From Bathynomus jamesi (lineage: Eukaryota > Arthropoda > Malacostraca > Isopoda > Cirolanidae), in assembly GCA_023014485.1 (NCBI GenBank), contig JAJOZX010000919.1:1-64000 (forward strand): a stretch of DNA of 64,000 nt, read 5' to 3'. The notes under the pieces were generated by a model, which saw only the letters and a program-made list of their open reading frames with translations, was not told where the DNA came from and made no database searches. Each line of letters begins with the position of its first letter. Positions within the stretch are counted from its first letter, which is position 1. Below, one piece after another: positions 31,350 through 42,465 of the stretch. Made by a program: the position numbers and the translations under genes.

Positions 31350-31567
31350 GGTGAACCAAAAGTAGGTGGACAGTTGGTTGAATATGGTTTGTGTTATATT
31401 ATATTATAACTATGGTGTTCATTATAACTATGGTGTTTGTGTTTTATTATATTAATATTATAACTAAATTTTTTAAATTTTATTTTGTATTATAGTATAC
31501 AAAAAAATTAAATATGTATTCTCAAAATAAACGTTATCATTTACTGTCCACCTACATTTGGTTCACC
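31350..31567. mobile_element. 218-bp MITE derived from a DD41D mariner
   Basis: Ends GGTGAACCAAAAGTAGGTGG and, complemented, GGTGAACCAAATGTAGGTGG. The interior matches the two end regions of the longer element at 33114-34085 and nothing of its transposase. It is an internal deletion product that keeps only the termini. Confidence 0.85.
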
Positions 31568-31593
31568 CTATATATAATTATATATATATACAC

Positions 31594-33067
31594 ACTACCG
31601 GTCAAAAGTTTAAGTACACCCTGAAATACTCATAAATTTCAGATTTTGTTTAAAGTTTTTTATTTTTTATTTATTAACTAAGTTATCATCACACAAATTC
31701 ATAAGTACAAACATGGGAACTTAAATAACAACAAATCAGGACAATTTACCAAAAGCAAAGTCTAAATTTTAGATTCATCAAAATAGCCTCCTCTCGCAGC
31801 AATTACAGCAGAACAAATTTGAGGCATGCGCTCAACAAGAGAAAGAAGATCGTCTGGTGAAAGCTGCTGCCAGCACTCTTATAAGAGTTCCCAGAGCTTC
31901 TGAGCACTGGATGTCTGCTTGGCCTTCACTCGTCGATCGAGTTCATCCCACACTAGCTCGATGGGGTTCAGATCCGGGGACTGTGCTGCGTGCTGGCCAT
32001 TCCATAACTGAGCTGACGTTGCCGTTCTTTCTGCTTCAGGTAATTTTGACACAGCTTAGAAGTGTGTAGGATCGTTGTCTTGCTGCATTATGAACTGTTG
32101 GCAAACACACTGCTGTGTCATTCTTTCACCCGCTCTGCGCCGCACAAATACTCTGCGTTTGGATCCAAAAACATCGAACTTTGATTCGTCAGTCCAAAGG
32201 ACAAATTTCTACTGCTCAGCAGTCCATTTTTGGTATTTTTTAGGCCAGGCTAGCCTTTTCTTTTTGTTCTGGAGTCTCAGCATTGGTTTTCTTGCTGCAG
32301 CTCATCCTTTTAATCCTGCCTCTCTTAGTCTTCTCTGAACAGTTGATGTTGCAACTGTTGTACTTCTGGAGTTGTTCAGCTGGGCTTTGATTTCAGTGCT
32401 GTAAGGCGTCTGTTGCGCAGACTGGTGACTCGAATATACTTGTCCTCTGAGTCTGTTGTGGTTATTGGTCGCTCTGACCTTTTTCTGTCCTTATTTTGAC
32501 CAGTTTTTTCGTACCGTTTAATGGCACAAGCAACAGCATTCACAGAAACTTTTAATTTTTTTGCAGTTTGCCTCAGTGATTGGCCCTCATTTCTCAAAGT
32601 TACAATCGACTGTCTTTTTTCTGTTGTTAAATGAGCTATGGCACCCATTTTTACTTTTTGAAACACACAAATATACCTTAAACTACACAGTTAGCTCCTC
32701 TGTAAGGATTTTATATGTAAAGGCCTGCAGCGAATGTTAATAACTGAACACATGTATCAACATACTCCTGAAGAAACACACTACCCAAGTAAAGACTTTT
32801 AAATTGTTTTTGGACCTTTGTGCAGAGTTAATGGCATTAATTTTAGGTAGCATGCTAGACGTAAATGAAATAATTTTGAAGGCTGTTTTGAAGAAGCTTC
32901 TGTGTTACAACACACTGCATAGGGCAGATGCACTGAAGCATACAATATGAAAGCCAGGTAAGCAACTTCATCTCTAGTACCTGTTAAGTTTACATTTGAA
33001 GTTTATTTTATGAGCTAAGCAGCAAAACATTGGAAATTAGTAGGTGTACTTAAACTTTTGACCGGTA

Positions 33068-33069
<2 letters not shown>
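31594..33069 (-). mobile_element. Tc1-like element with ACTACCGGTCAAAAG ends
   Basis: Perfect inverted repeats of about 27 bp (ACTACCGGTCAAAAGTTTAA...) between TA runs, about 1.48 kb, transposase on the minus strand. The 32670-33000 part is the non-coding 5' region. Confidence 0.9.
31762..32648 (-). pseudogene. Tc1 (D-D-E) transposase, frameshifted and internally deleted
   Basis: I chose the Met at 32648 (MGAIAHLTTEKRQSIV), the usual Tc1 start; an in-frame Met lies 6 codons upstream. It has a helix-turn-helix (SLRQTAKKLKVSVNAV), a KRSERPITTT linker, TSLRNRRLTA, then after frame changes FVLWTDESKFDVFG (first Asp, near 32190), a short IMQQDNDPTH (second Asp, near 32080), SPDLNPIELVWDELDR (Glu, near 31970) and a tail with LVERMPQICSAVIAARGG ending at 31762. 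The segment between the first and second Asp is shorter than normal, so part is deleted. Inactive. Confidence 0.85.

Positions 33070-33113
<44 letters not shown>
33070..33113. repeat. (TA)n tract
   Basis: TA repeat joining the Tc1 end to a truncated mariner. Confidence 0.9.
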
Positions 33114-33115
<2 letters not shown>

Positions 33116-34085
33116 CGTTTATTTTGAGAATACATATACAATTATATTTAATTTTTTTGTATACTATAATACAAAAAAAAAAAAAATTAACTTATACCAA
33201 TACAATACAAAAGCACTGAAAATTTTATCAACGCAGGTGCTCAAATTGCTGTCCATCACAATTTACACAGCTTTGAAGTCTACCTTTCACACTTCGACAA
33301 ACATTTTTGCACAAGTTTCTTTGTGCATTAATTTCTTGAAATGCATCTCTGATGTAATTTTTCAAATCACCAACACTTCGTGGTTTTCGACTATAAACTT
33401 TGTCCTTGAGTACTCCCCAAAAGAAAAAATCAATTGGGGTAAAGTCAGGTGAACGTGCAGGCCATTCAATTTGACCTCTTCGGCCGATCCATTTCTCGGG
33501 AAATGTTTCATCAAGATACTCACGGACTGCTCTTGAATAATGTGGAGGGGCCCCATCTTGTTGGAAATAGGTAGAGGTCATGTGAATTAGGCTGTTGTTG
33601 TAAGTGTGGAACAACTTCATTCATTAGAATTTCAAGATACTTATCACCTGTGACTGTTCCATCAACAAAAATTGGTCCTAAAACACCAGAACTTGAAATA
33701 CCACCCCAAACAGTGACACCAGGCTGGTTTAGTTGCTGCTCTAATGTTAAATGCATGTTCTCACTATACCAGTAAACACAATTATGTCGGTTAACATGAC
33801 CTGATAATTTGAAAGAAGCCTCATCGGTCCACACAATGTTATCTAAAATTATTGGATTTCCTTCAATTTCGTTCAGCATGATCTCACTAAATTGCAGCCG
33901 CCTGTCTGGGTCATCCTCCAATGAGCCATGAATTAGCCGTGGACGATAAGCTTTCAACCCAATAGATTTCAGAATTCGTATAATATATATAACACAAACA
34001 CCATAGTTATAATGAACACTATAGTTTATAATATAATATAACACAAACCCTATTCATCCTACTGTCCACCTACTTTTGGTTCACC
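33114..34085 (-). mobile_element. DD41D mariner, truncated
   Basis: The right end has the terminus GGTGAACCAAAAGTAGGTGG (complement). The left end starts at AACGTTTATTTTGAGAATAC, about 30 bp short of the matching terminus and directly on the (TA)n tract. The 5' end runs straight into the middle of the transposase, so the DNA-binding domain is deleted. Confidence 0.8.
33228..34010 (-). pseudogene. DD41D mariner transposase, catalytic part only
   Basis: From about 33985: RILKSIGLKAYRPRLIHGSL, EDDPDRRLQFSE, NIVWTDEASFKLSGHVNRHN (first Asp, about 33825), VTVWGGISSSGVLGP, then after a frameshift near 33575 TYFQQDGAPPHY (second Asp), EKWIGRRG and SPDFTPIDFFFWG (third Asp, near 33435), tail QSCVNCDGQQFEHLR ending at 33228. 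I count 41 residues between the last two Asp. The N-terminal helix-turn-helix is replaced by terminal-repeat sequence. The open frames are long, so this copy is comparatively young. Confidence 0.85.
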
Positions 34086-34087
34086 TG

Positions 34088-34122
<35 letters not shown>

Positions 34123-34149
34123 TTCAAACGACAAAAGAATAGTTAAAAC

Positions 34150-36950
34150 GACTTTACAGGAGAGAGAGAGAGAGAGAGAAGGAAAAGTAGTACCTCAAAA
34201 GGCCTTGCGGCCCATACCAAGGAGGTACCAATGGCAACGGATGCCAGGGAAAATTTTCTACACACACAAATAGTGTGCAAGATTTGGTCTAACCTTTTCT
34301 TGAACAGATCCACAGAAGAACTGTTCACAACTTCTGAAGGTAACCTGTTCCACGTGGCACAGATCTTATACGAAAAGTAATTCACACACACACACACTAG
34401 TCCTTAACCGTTTCAAATCCAACTTCCAACCATTGTCGCGAGTTGGGTTATCATTTAAACTAAACATGCTTCTAAAATCGACATTCTTGAATCCGCGTAA
34501 GAACTTGAAAACCTCGATGAGTTTACCGCGCAGCCTCCGAGTTTCCACCGAAAACAAATTCAGAGCGCGTAAGCGGCGATTGTTGTACCCCATATGCCTA
34601 ACGGAAGGGATTAACTTTGTGGCCCTCGCCTGCAGTCGCTCCAGCCTCTCAATATCGTTCTTGAGGGTGGGCGACCAGAACTGCACAACATACTCCAGGT
34701 GCGGCCGAACCAGAGAGAGCACAATCTCCTTGTTCCGAAATAGAAATTGTCTCCTCATATAACCCAACTACTTCTGGGCTTTCTTTTCCACCTCTACGCA
34801 CTGTTTCGTAAACTTAAGGTCGCTGCTAATTAGCACACCCAAGTCCTTTTCCAAATCAGTGGCCTCGATATTACTCCCCAACATCGAGTAGTCCGACTTG
34901 GGATTGGCGTAGCCAAAGTGCATGACCTTGCATTTACCCAAGTTAAACGGCATTTGCCATTTTTCGGACCACTCTCCTATCCTACCTAGGACCGCACGCA
35001 GTTGCTTGATCGCCTCGGGCGTCCCAACATTGGCCCCAAGCTTCGTGTTATCAGCGAATTTGGCGATCCTACTGACGATGTCAGCGTCGATATCATTTAT
35101 GTAAATGATAAACAAGTGGCCTCAAAACGGAACCCTGAGGAACACTGCTAGTTACCGAGGCCTAACCCGAACTAGCCCCTTTAATTACAACCCTCTGCCG
35201 CCTATTCTTCAGCCAGTTTTCAATCCACCTACCTACTTCCCCACCAATACCCAGCGCGCACACTTTCGCCATTAGCCGGCGGTGATGTACCTTATCAAGG
35301 CTTTCTGAAAGTCAAGATAAAGTATATCAATCGCGCTACTATTATCATACTCACTCCACATGAAATGGAAAAACACGAGCAAGTTAGTAAGACACGACCT
35401 ATGCCGTCTAAACCCATGTTGGGAGTCTCCAAGCAACTTGTAGGAATCCAAATGGTCAACGATCCTATCCGCTATTATCCCCTTTAATAATTTACCTACA
35501 ACCGAAGTGAAACTAATGGGATGATAGTTCCCCTGACTTTCGTGATCCCTTTTCTTAAAGATAGAGGGCACGTTGGCTTCCCTCCAGTCACCAGGCACCT
35601 GGCCCGTCTCCAACAATTTCTTGAAGACTGTAGCCAGGTGGGTAGCCACCTGGTCGCGTACCTCCCGCAACACTCTGGGGGAACTGGTCTGGCCCAGGAG
35701 CCTTAAACGGGCTCAGTTTTTCTATTCTATCGGCAACGACTATCGCGGTACACTGAACACTATCCACGCCAGCACCTTCGTGCCTGACGCCTAGCTCGGG
35801 GATGACGCGGGTGTCCTCCCTGGTGAACACTCCCGCAAAATACTCATTCAGCACATGGGCTTTCTATTATTAACATAACTGAAGAATTCCTTAGGGTTCC
35901 CCTTGCAGAGGCTTGCCACCCGGAGTTCTTCATTACGTTTCGCTAGCCTAACCTTCGCCTTCACTTCTATGCACACGCGGACATACGACTCAGTGTTCTC
36001 ATGGGAACGATTGGCCTTCGCCCTCCTATAAGCAGCTTTCCTATTTCGGATAGCCTAAGCGATGTCACGACTGAACCAATTAGGCTGGTTGAAGCAGGGG
36101 TGACCGGTTTTGAGGGTATGGCTGCAGACTGCAGCACCATAAACTCGTCCCGGAATGTACTCCACACTCCCTCAACATCGCAGCCGACCTCTAACCCCAT
36201 CTCACCTACGCTATCCCTGAGGCTAGCAAAGTCCGCCTGCCGGAGATCGAGCTTACTGCCTTTCGAGTTACTACGCTTCACCCGAGGGACGCACACACGG
36301 AACCTAATCAGACCGTGATCACTCCCGCCCAACGATTCGTCAACGGTGAGGCCAGTGACGAGGTTGTCTTCGGTCGTGAATACTAAGTCTAGAACGCTTT
36401 CGCCTCGTGTAAGCTCATTAACCCACTGAGTGAGGAAGTTCTCATCAGCAAAGTCAACTAGCCTCCTCCCTTCAGCATCAGCAGTCTTGTCTTCCCACTT
36501 AATGCAGCGACAGTTGAAGTCTCCTAAAACTACACACACCCAATCCACTAACAGGTTACGGAGTTTGGTGTACAGGACTGTATCCTCCTCGAGGAGGAGA
36601 TGCGGAGGTCTGTACACCAAGATTAACATATAGTTCGTCCCTCCCACGTTCAGATCGACACCAAGCAGCTCCCGTTCCAATCGGAACTGGCAGTCAACCG
36701 GACTCAACGTGTCCCTGACGTATATTAGTACTCCTCCCCCCTCCCCACGGGTGCGGTCTTTGTGAAACTTTCTATACCCGGGAATTTCCAACTCCCCAAC
36801 GTAGTCCCTATGATCAGTATGAATCTAGGACTCGGTGATAGCAAGGATATCCTGGTATTCTGCTGCTAAGAGCGCTCGTAGCTCGCAAAACGTATTCCTA
36901 ATCGACCTTGCATTAAAATGCACTGCTCGGAGGGAGCCTTCCCTATTGTA
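34150..36950 (-). pseudogene. LINE ORF2, AP endonuclease and RT (copy 1)
   Basis: ORF2 of a CR1-group LINE. The start is near VHFNARSI (about 36925). The AP-type endonuclease has EYQDILAITES, then from 36791 an open 274-codon frame with GGGVLIYVRD, LVYRPPH, VVLGDFNCRCIKWE and ESLGGSDHGLIRF (catalytic SDH). RT follows: QVPGDWREANVPSIFKK, GFRRHRSCLTNLL, YLDFQKA, FIIYINDI, KFADNTKLGA at about 35035-35065 (usual FADDTK, second Asp changed to Asn), GKCKVMHFG and the C-terminus with ATKLIPSVRHMGYN, ETRRLRGKLIEVFKFLRG and WNRLPSEVV. Six or so frame changes. Retrotransposition capacity is lost. Confidence 0.88.
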
Positions 36951-36958
36951 ACCGCCCC

Positions 36959-38353
36959 TTAGCACGACCCGTTTCCCGAACAGCCAGGGCTGTCGGGAGT
37001 TGAAGAGCCCCTCACCAACGAGGGGGCAACTTCAGCAGGAGCCTGAGCCCCTTCCAACGGGGAAGGAGGATCAACCACCTGTACATGGACGCATCCTTCA
37101 GTTGAAGGTACGTCGGCCACCGGCTCAACATCATCATCTCCCCGATGGGGGTCGGTCATGAATCCCCGGGCTCGACCTCACCATTCTGTATAGGTGTTGG
37201 TCGAGCAGCGCGCCTAGCACATCTTTACCCTTGTCATTGAGGTGGACACCATCCCTCTGGTAAAGGTCCCACCTACCCGAAAATGCGTCGAACGGGTCAA
37301 TAAACCTCACGCCCAGCCGGGCGCACAAGTCTTGCACCCTCTCGTTGATTCCAATGACCTTACTGAGCGCGTGGGCACTGGCATTCATCCGCGGTAAAAT
37401 ACCCAACATTCCCCTGTCTGTCTTCAGTTTTAGATCATCCGCAAGAGACATGATCTCGGTGATGATTCCTTCTGTAAAACCTACCCTACCGCCTTTGAGG
37501 AACAGGTCGTTGCCACCAGCGTGGACAACGATCGCAGTCCGACTACCCACGCGCAGCTTCTCTAGCTCCTTCCTTAAGTGCGCCGTTCCCAGCCCAGGTA
37601 AGCACCTTACCTTCCTCCTGTCCCGATTTGCAGAAGCAAATACTTCTCCTGGCCCCTGGTCTGCGAGTCCACAATAAAAACGGTGTCTTCTTCCTTGGAG
37701 CACAGGAGACTAAAGCGGTTGGAGGTCCTGACAGGGGCAACTGGGGTCTCAGGCTTCGGCTTCGCAGCCTTCTTGCCCGAGACCTTTCGATACCCATTGC
37801 CACCCATAGACTCAGCCGCACTTACAGAACCCGACCCACCCCGACCGGCAGCTATAGCCTTCGGTTTCTTTGGGCCATCAGTAGGCCCCTTCCCACCCTT
37901 TTTCTTTATCGGCCCCTTCCCACCCTTCTCTATCGGCCCCTTCTTTGCGCCCTCCACCTTGCGCCGCGGTTACCTGCATTCCACGTGGGTCGCTGGCGAT
38001 TCCTGACACTGATTTTGTACCCTGGCCCCCGGTTGCACCTCCACCCTTTCTCCGCGGTCCCGAGCTCTGTCCACTCCATCGCTGGACCGCCATTCCAGGG
38101 CAGCTATCCTATCAATGAGCTCCGGGGTGGAGGGCGCAGCCGCGTCAGTGACCGCCGCACCTCCAACAGCCGATCTGGGCGACTCGAGCCGCCGGACCCT
38201 CTCCTCTAGCTTCTCGTACAACTGCACGAGTTCGCAAAAGCGGCACATGCTGGAGTGGTTGATCTTCTCGAAGCAAGATTCTTTAAAGTTCGTCACCCAC
38301 TGGTTTACTCCACACCTCGCACATTCAGCCTTCAGTTTCCGAGGTCCAGTCAT
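36959..38353 (-). pseudogene. LINE ORF1, zinc-binding plus SGNH esterase (copy 1)
   Basis: The start at 38353 (MTGPRKLKAECARCG) is chosen because the N-terminus then matches copy 3. In order: CxxC (ECARCG), MCRFCE, a coiled coil LVQLYEKLEERVRRLES, an acidic/Pro linker, a basic Lys-Gly-Pro stretch (GPIKKKGGKGP repeated), then an SGNH esterase with FIVDSQTRG, IVVHAGGNDLFLKGG and RDGVHLNDKGKDVLGALL; Ser, Asn and Asp-His are all present. A 66-codon tail follows to 36959. Frameshifts near 37960, 37690 and 37140. The family uses this protein to bind LINE RNA; the esterase role is not established. Confidence 0.82.
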
Positions 38354-38588
38354 TGTAACTTGTTTTTTTTTTTCGAACTTTGAATACAATGAATAAGATA
38401 AAGCGTTCTAGCAATGAAAACTATCAAAAACGTTCTGACCAGTATATAAAAAAAGGAGGCGGGTGAATTCTTCCCACGCGTAGACGCATCCGCCTATTTG
38501 CAACTGACGTTTATCCCATCCAGAAGACTACACCTCTCGCTGCTGCCGCACCGACCAAGGGTCTCCCCAGAGCCGGACAGTCCCAAAC

Positions 38589-38858
38589 GTGTCGCAGTTA
38601 CCAACTGACAAACACTCGCGACGCAGGCGTCACGGATTTCCCGCCAGGAGCGACAGCGAGATGCAGCCCCTTACTAATCTTAATAGTCACTCACAAGCGG
38701 CCAGACTCTTAGAATCTAGTGTTCAAGGGATATCCCACCAGACCCAGAGGCTACGCCCGACAGTTTACGCTGGCCTGGCAGCCAGCTGGGCAGTAAAGCT
38801 CTCACCTAAGAGCAGTACAGCCAAGCACCATCAATTGCTCACCAAGGAACGGTCGTAG
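38589..38858 (+). other. Antisense open frame in LINE 5' region (copy 1)
   Basis: An 89-codon frame on the opposite strand to LINE copy 1. The stretch RLLESSVQGISHQTQRLRP and then VYAGLAASWAVKLSP corresponds to the antisense frame of copy 3, though flanking residues differ. No family is recognised. Confidence 0.3.
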
Positions 38859-39199
38859 GGGGCTGGTCAGGCAATTACGCGTTAGGAATGGGCTTAACGG
38901 GGCACCAGCCACACTCATTTATCGCGCCCCTACGCTGGATTCCTCCATCCTAGTCTCTCACGACCTACGAGCGTTAAATGGTGTTATTTATAGAGGTTCC
39001 AAAGCCTCTCTTGCCACGCATGAGGTAGCAGTAGGGTCCTAATAGTAAAAAAAGAGAAAAAGACTTAATACTAACAGAGAGAGAGAGAGAGAGTTACAAG
39101 GACAAGAAGTACCTCAAAAGGCCTTGCGGCCCATACTGAGGAGGTACCAATGGCAACGTGTGCCAGGGAAAAATTCTGTCACCCTCAAATAGTGTGCAA

Positions 39200-41836
39200 G
39201 ATTCGGTCTAACCTTTTTTTGAACTGTTCCACAGAACTGTTCACAACTTCTGAAGGTAGCCTGTTCCACGTGTCACAGATCTTATACGTAAAGTAATTCT
39301 CATACACACTAGTGATAAACCTTTCAAATCCAACTTCCAACCATTGTCGCGAGTTGAATTATCATTTAAACTAAACATACTTCTAAAATCGACATCGTCG
39401 AACCCATGTAAGAGTTTGAAAACCTCGATGAGTTGACCGCGCAGCGTCGATTGTAGCCCATATGCCTAACGGAAGGGATTAACTTTGTGGCCTTCGCCTG
39501 CACTCGCTCCAGCATGTCTATATCTTTCCTGAGGGTGGGCGACCAGAACTCACAGCATACTCCAAGTGCGGCCGAACAGGGAATTGTACAGAGAGAGCAC
39601 AATCTCCTTGTTCCGAAATAGAAATTACCTTCACATATATCCAAACAGCTTCTGGGCTTTCTTTTCCACCTCTAAGCACTGTTTGGTAAACTTAAGATCG
39701 CTGCTAATTAGTACATTCAAGTCCTTTTCCAAATCAGTGGCCTCGATATTACTCCCCAACATCAAGTAGTCCGACTTGGGATTGGCGTAGCCAATGTGCA
39801 TCACCTTGCATTTACCCAAGTTAAACGGCATTTGCCATTTTTCGGACCACACTCCTATCCTACGTAGGTCCGCACGCAGTTGCTCGTTCGCTTCGGGCTT
39901 CCGAACATTGGCCCCAAGCTTGGTGTCATCAGCGAATTTGGCGATCCTACTGACGATGACCGTCGATCTATATATATGTAAATGAGAAACACAACAGTGG
40001 CCTCAAAACGGAACCCTGAGGAACACCGCTAGTGACCGAGGGCCAACCCGAGCTAGCCCCTTTAATTACAGCCCTCTGCCGCCTATTCCAATCCACCTAC
40101 CTACTTCTCCATCGGTACCCAGCTCGCGGACTTTGGCCATTAGCCGTCGGTCAGATACCTTATCAAAGCTTTCTGAAAGTCGAGATAAAATATATCAATC
40201 GCCCTACTCTTATCATACTCACTCTACATGACGCGGAAAAACTCGAGCAGGTTGGTGAGACAAGACCTATGCCGTTTAAACCCATATTGGGTCCCCCCCC
40301 CCAAGCAGCTTGTAGGAATCCAAATGATCAACGATCCTATCTGCTATTATCCCCTCTAATAATTTACCTACAACCCAAGTGAGACTAACGGGACGATAGT
40401 TCCCTGAACTTTCGTGATCCCCTTTCTTAAAGATAGGGGTCACGTTGGCTTCCCTCCAGGCACCTGGCCCGTCTCCAACGATTTGTTAAAACTGCAGCCA
40501 GGTGGGGATCTACCTGGTCTCGCACTGTCCTCAACACTCTGGGGAGGAACTGGTCTGGCCCAGGAGCCTTGAACGCGTTCAGTTTGTCTATTCTATCGGC
40601 AACGTCTGTCGCGGTATACCGAACACTATCCGAGCGAGCACCATCGTGCCTGACGCCTGGCTTGGGGATGACGCGACTGTTCCTCCTGGTGAACACTCCC
40701 GCAAAGTACTCATTCAGCACATTAGCGATGTCCGCAGCCCGCCTCTGGGGTCCTTTAATGGGCCTATCATTCTTCTAGTGGGCTTTCTACTATTAACATA
40801 ACTGAAGAACTCCTTAGGGTTTCCTTGCAGAGGCTTGCCACCCGGATTTCTTCATTACGTTTCGTTAGCCTAACCCTCGCCTTCACTTCCCTGCACAGGT
40901 GGACATACGACTCAGTGTTGTTATGGGAACGATTGGCCTTCGCCCTCCTATACGCAGCTTTCCTATTTCGGATAGCCGAAGCGATGTGACGACTGAACAA
41001 ATTAGGCTGCGTTGAAGCAGGGGTGACCGGTTTTGAGGGTATGGCAGTAGACTGCAGCACCATAAACTGGTCCCGGAATGCACTCCATACTTCCTCAACA
41101 TCGCCACCGACCTCTAAACCCATCTCACCTACGCTATCCCGGAGGCTACCGAAGTCCGCCGGCCGTAGATCGAGCTTATTCGCTTTAAGGTTATTACGCT
41201 TCACCCGAGAGACGCACACACGAACCTAATCAGACCGCGATCACTCCCGCCCAACGATTCGTCAATGGTGAGGCCAGTGTGACGAGGTTGTCTTCGGTCG
41301 TGAATACTAAGTCTAGAACGCTTTCGCCTCGTATAGGCCCATTAACCCACTGAGTCAGGAAGTTCTCATCAGCAAAGTCAACTAGCCTCCTCCCTTCAGC
41401 ATCAGCAGTCCTGTCTTCCCAGTTTATGCCGCGACAGTTGGTCTCCTAAAACTACACACACCCTGTCCCCTAGCAGGCTACAGAGTTCGGTGTACAGGGC
41501 TGTATCATCCTCGAGGAGGAGATGCGGAGGTGTGTACACCAAGATTAACCTATAGTTCGTCCCTCCCACGTTCAGATCGACGCCAAGCAGCTCCCGTTCC
41601 CATCAGAACTGGCAGTCAACCAGACTCAACGTGTCCCTCACGTATATTAGTACCCCTTCCCCCTCCTCACGCATGCGGTCCTTGTGAAACATTCTATACC
41701 CAGGAATTTCGAACTCCCCAACGTAGTCCATACGATTAGGATGAATCCAGGACTCGGTGATAGCAACGATATCCTGGTATTCTGATGCTAAGAGCGCCCG
41801 TATCTCACAAAACTTATTTCTTAATCGACCTAGCAT
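39200..41836 (-). pseudogene. LINE ORF2, AP endonuclease and RT (copy 2)
   Basis: Same order as copy 1: from 41836 MLGRLRNKFCEIRALLASEY, DIVAITESWIHPN, GEGVLIYVRD, then a broken endonuclease, VCVSRVKRNN, a linker and RT with KLNAFKAPGPDQFLPR, degraded palm, GKCKVMHIGYANPKSDYLML at about 39800 and the C-terminal part to about 39200. The FADD region near 39950 reads KFADDTKLG with both Asp, but is followed by a small deletion and a TA run. More frameshifts than copy 1. Confidence 0.82.
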
Positions 41837-41881
41837 TAAAAAGTACTGAACGGAAGGAGCCTCCCCTATTGTGACCGCCCC

Positions 41882-42106
41882 CTAGCACGATCCGTTTCCC
41901 GAACAGCCAGGGCTGTCGGGAGTTGAAAAGCCACTCACCAACGACGGGGCAACTTCTGCAGGAGGCTGAGCCCCTTTCAACAGGGAAGTAGGGTCACCCA
42001 CCTGTACATGGACGCACCCTTCAGTTGAAGCTACGTCCGCCAGCGGCTCAAGATCAACTCTCCCCGGTGAGGGTCCGTCATGAATCCCCGGGCTTGACCT
42101 CACCAT
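41882..42106 (-). pseudogene. LINE ORF1 C-terminal tail (copy 2)
   Basis: MVRSSPGIHDGPSPG, then EPLADVASTEGCVHVQV and a tail ending SPGCSGNGSC match the last residues of ORF1 in copy 1. The stop at 41882-41884 lies just upstream of ORF2, as in copy 1. The frame shows that in this family the tail is in phase with RMVRSSPG, which supports treating the shift near 37140 in copy 1 as a mutation. Confidence 0.75.
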
Positions 42107-42444
42107 ACGGTATAGGTGCTGGTCGAGCAGCGTGTCCAGTAGGGTGTTTCACAGCAGTGTGGTTGATGGATGAAGTGGAAGGAAGTTCAATCCACATTGA
42201 TGCCCCTGTTCATTTTGCCGAGGAAACTCGTCTGAACAGGGTTCAACCAGATCAGAACACGGTTAGGGGTCCCGAGATTTGACGCTTCAGATTGCTTAGG
42301 TATTTCTAATTTCAGCTGTTCTAGTGTTAGTCGACTGCCTTGCTTCCTGACGGAAGGGTGCACTGCTCTCTGTCCTTGGTGTCAGTTGTCGAGTTTTGTC
42401 CTCGTGTCTACCGTTGCGTATTTGTACTCTTTTCTAATTCGTAT

Positions 42445-42460
42445 ATTTCCTCATTGCAGA
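42445..42460 (+). promoter_or_regulatory. Splice-acceptor-like site before the copy B start
   Basis: The pyrimidine-rich ATTTCCTCATTGCAG ends at about 42460, six bases before the ATG. It matches the position of similar sites in copies A and D and suggests an untranslated first exon. Confidence 0.5.
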
Positions 42461-42465
42461 TAAAC

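Larger units (their letters stand above)
34155..39075 (-). mobile_element. Esterase-ORF1 LINE, copy 1 (near full length)
   Basis: About 4.9 kb read on the minus strand: 5' region (39075-38354), ORF1 (38353-36959), ORF2 (36950-34150) and a 3' end just before a GA/CT repeat at about 34159-34178. Its 5' end directly follows the 3' end of copy 2, giving a head-to-tail pair. The 5' region is shared with copy 3 at 25890. Confidence 0.85.
39077..42139 (-). mobile_element. Esterase-ORF1 LINE, copy 2 (3' part)
   Basis: Same family as copy 1, roughly 85-90 percent similar by eye. Its 3' end carries the GA/CT repeat at 39079-39094 and abuts the 5' end of copy 1. Its 5' end stops at 42139, where transposon B begins, at the position equivalent to about 37212 in copy 1. 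The remaining 5' sequence is not found on the far side of transposon B. Confidence 0.82.

Noticed and set aside
37628..38209. 193-codon plus-strand frame
   Set aside because: Antisense of LINE ORF1; rich in Arg/Pro/Leu as expected from reversing a Lys/Gly-rich coding sequence.
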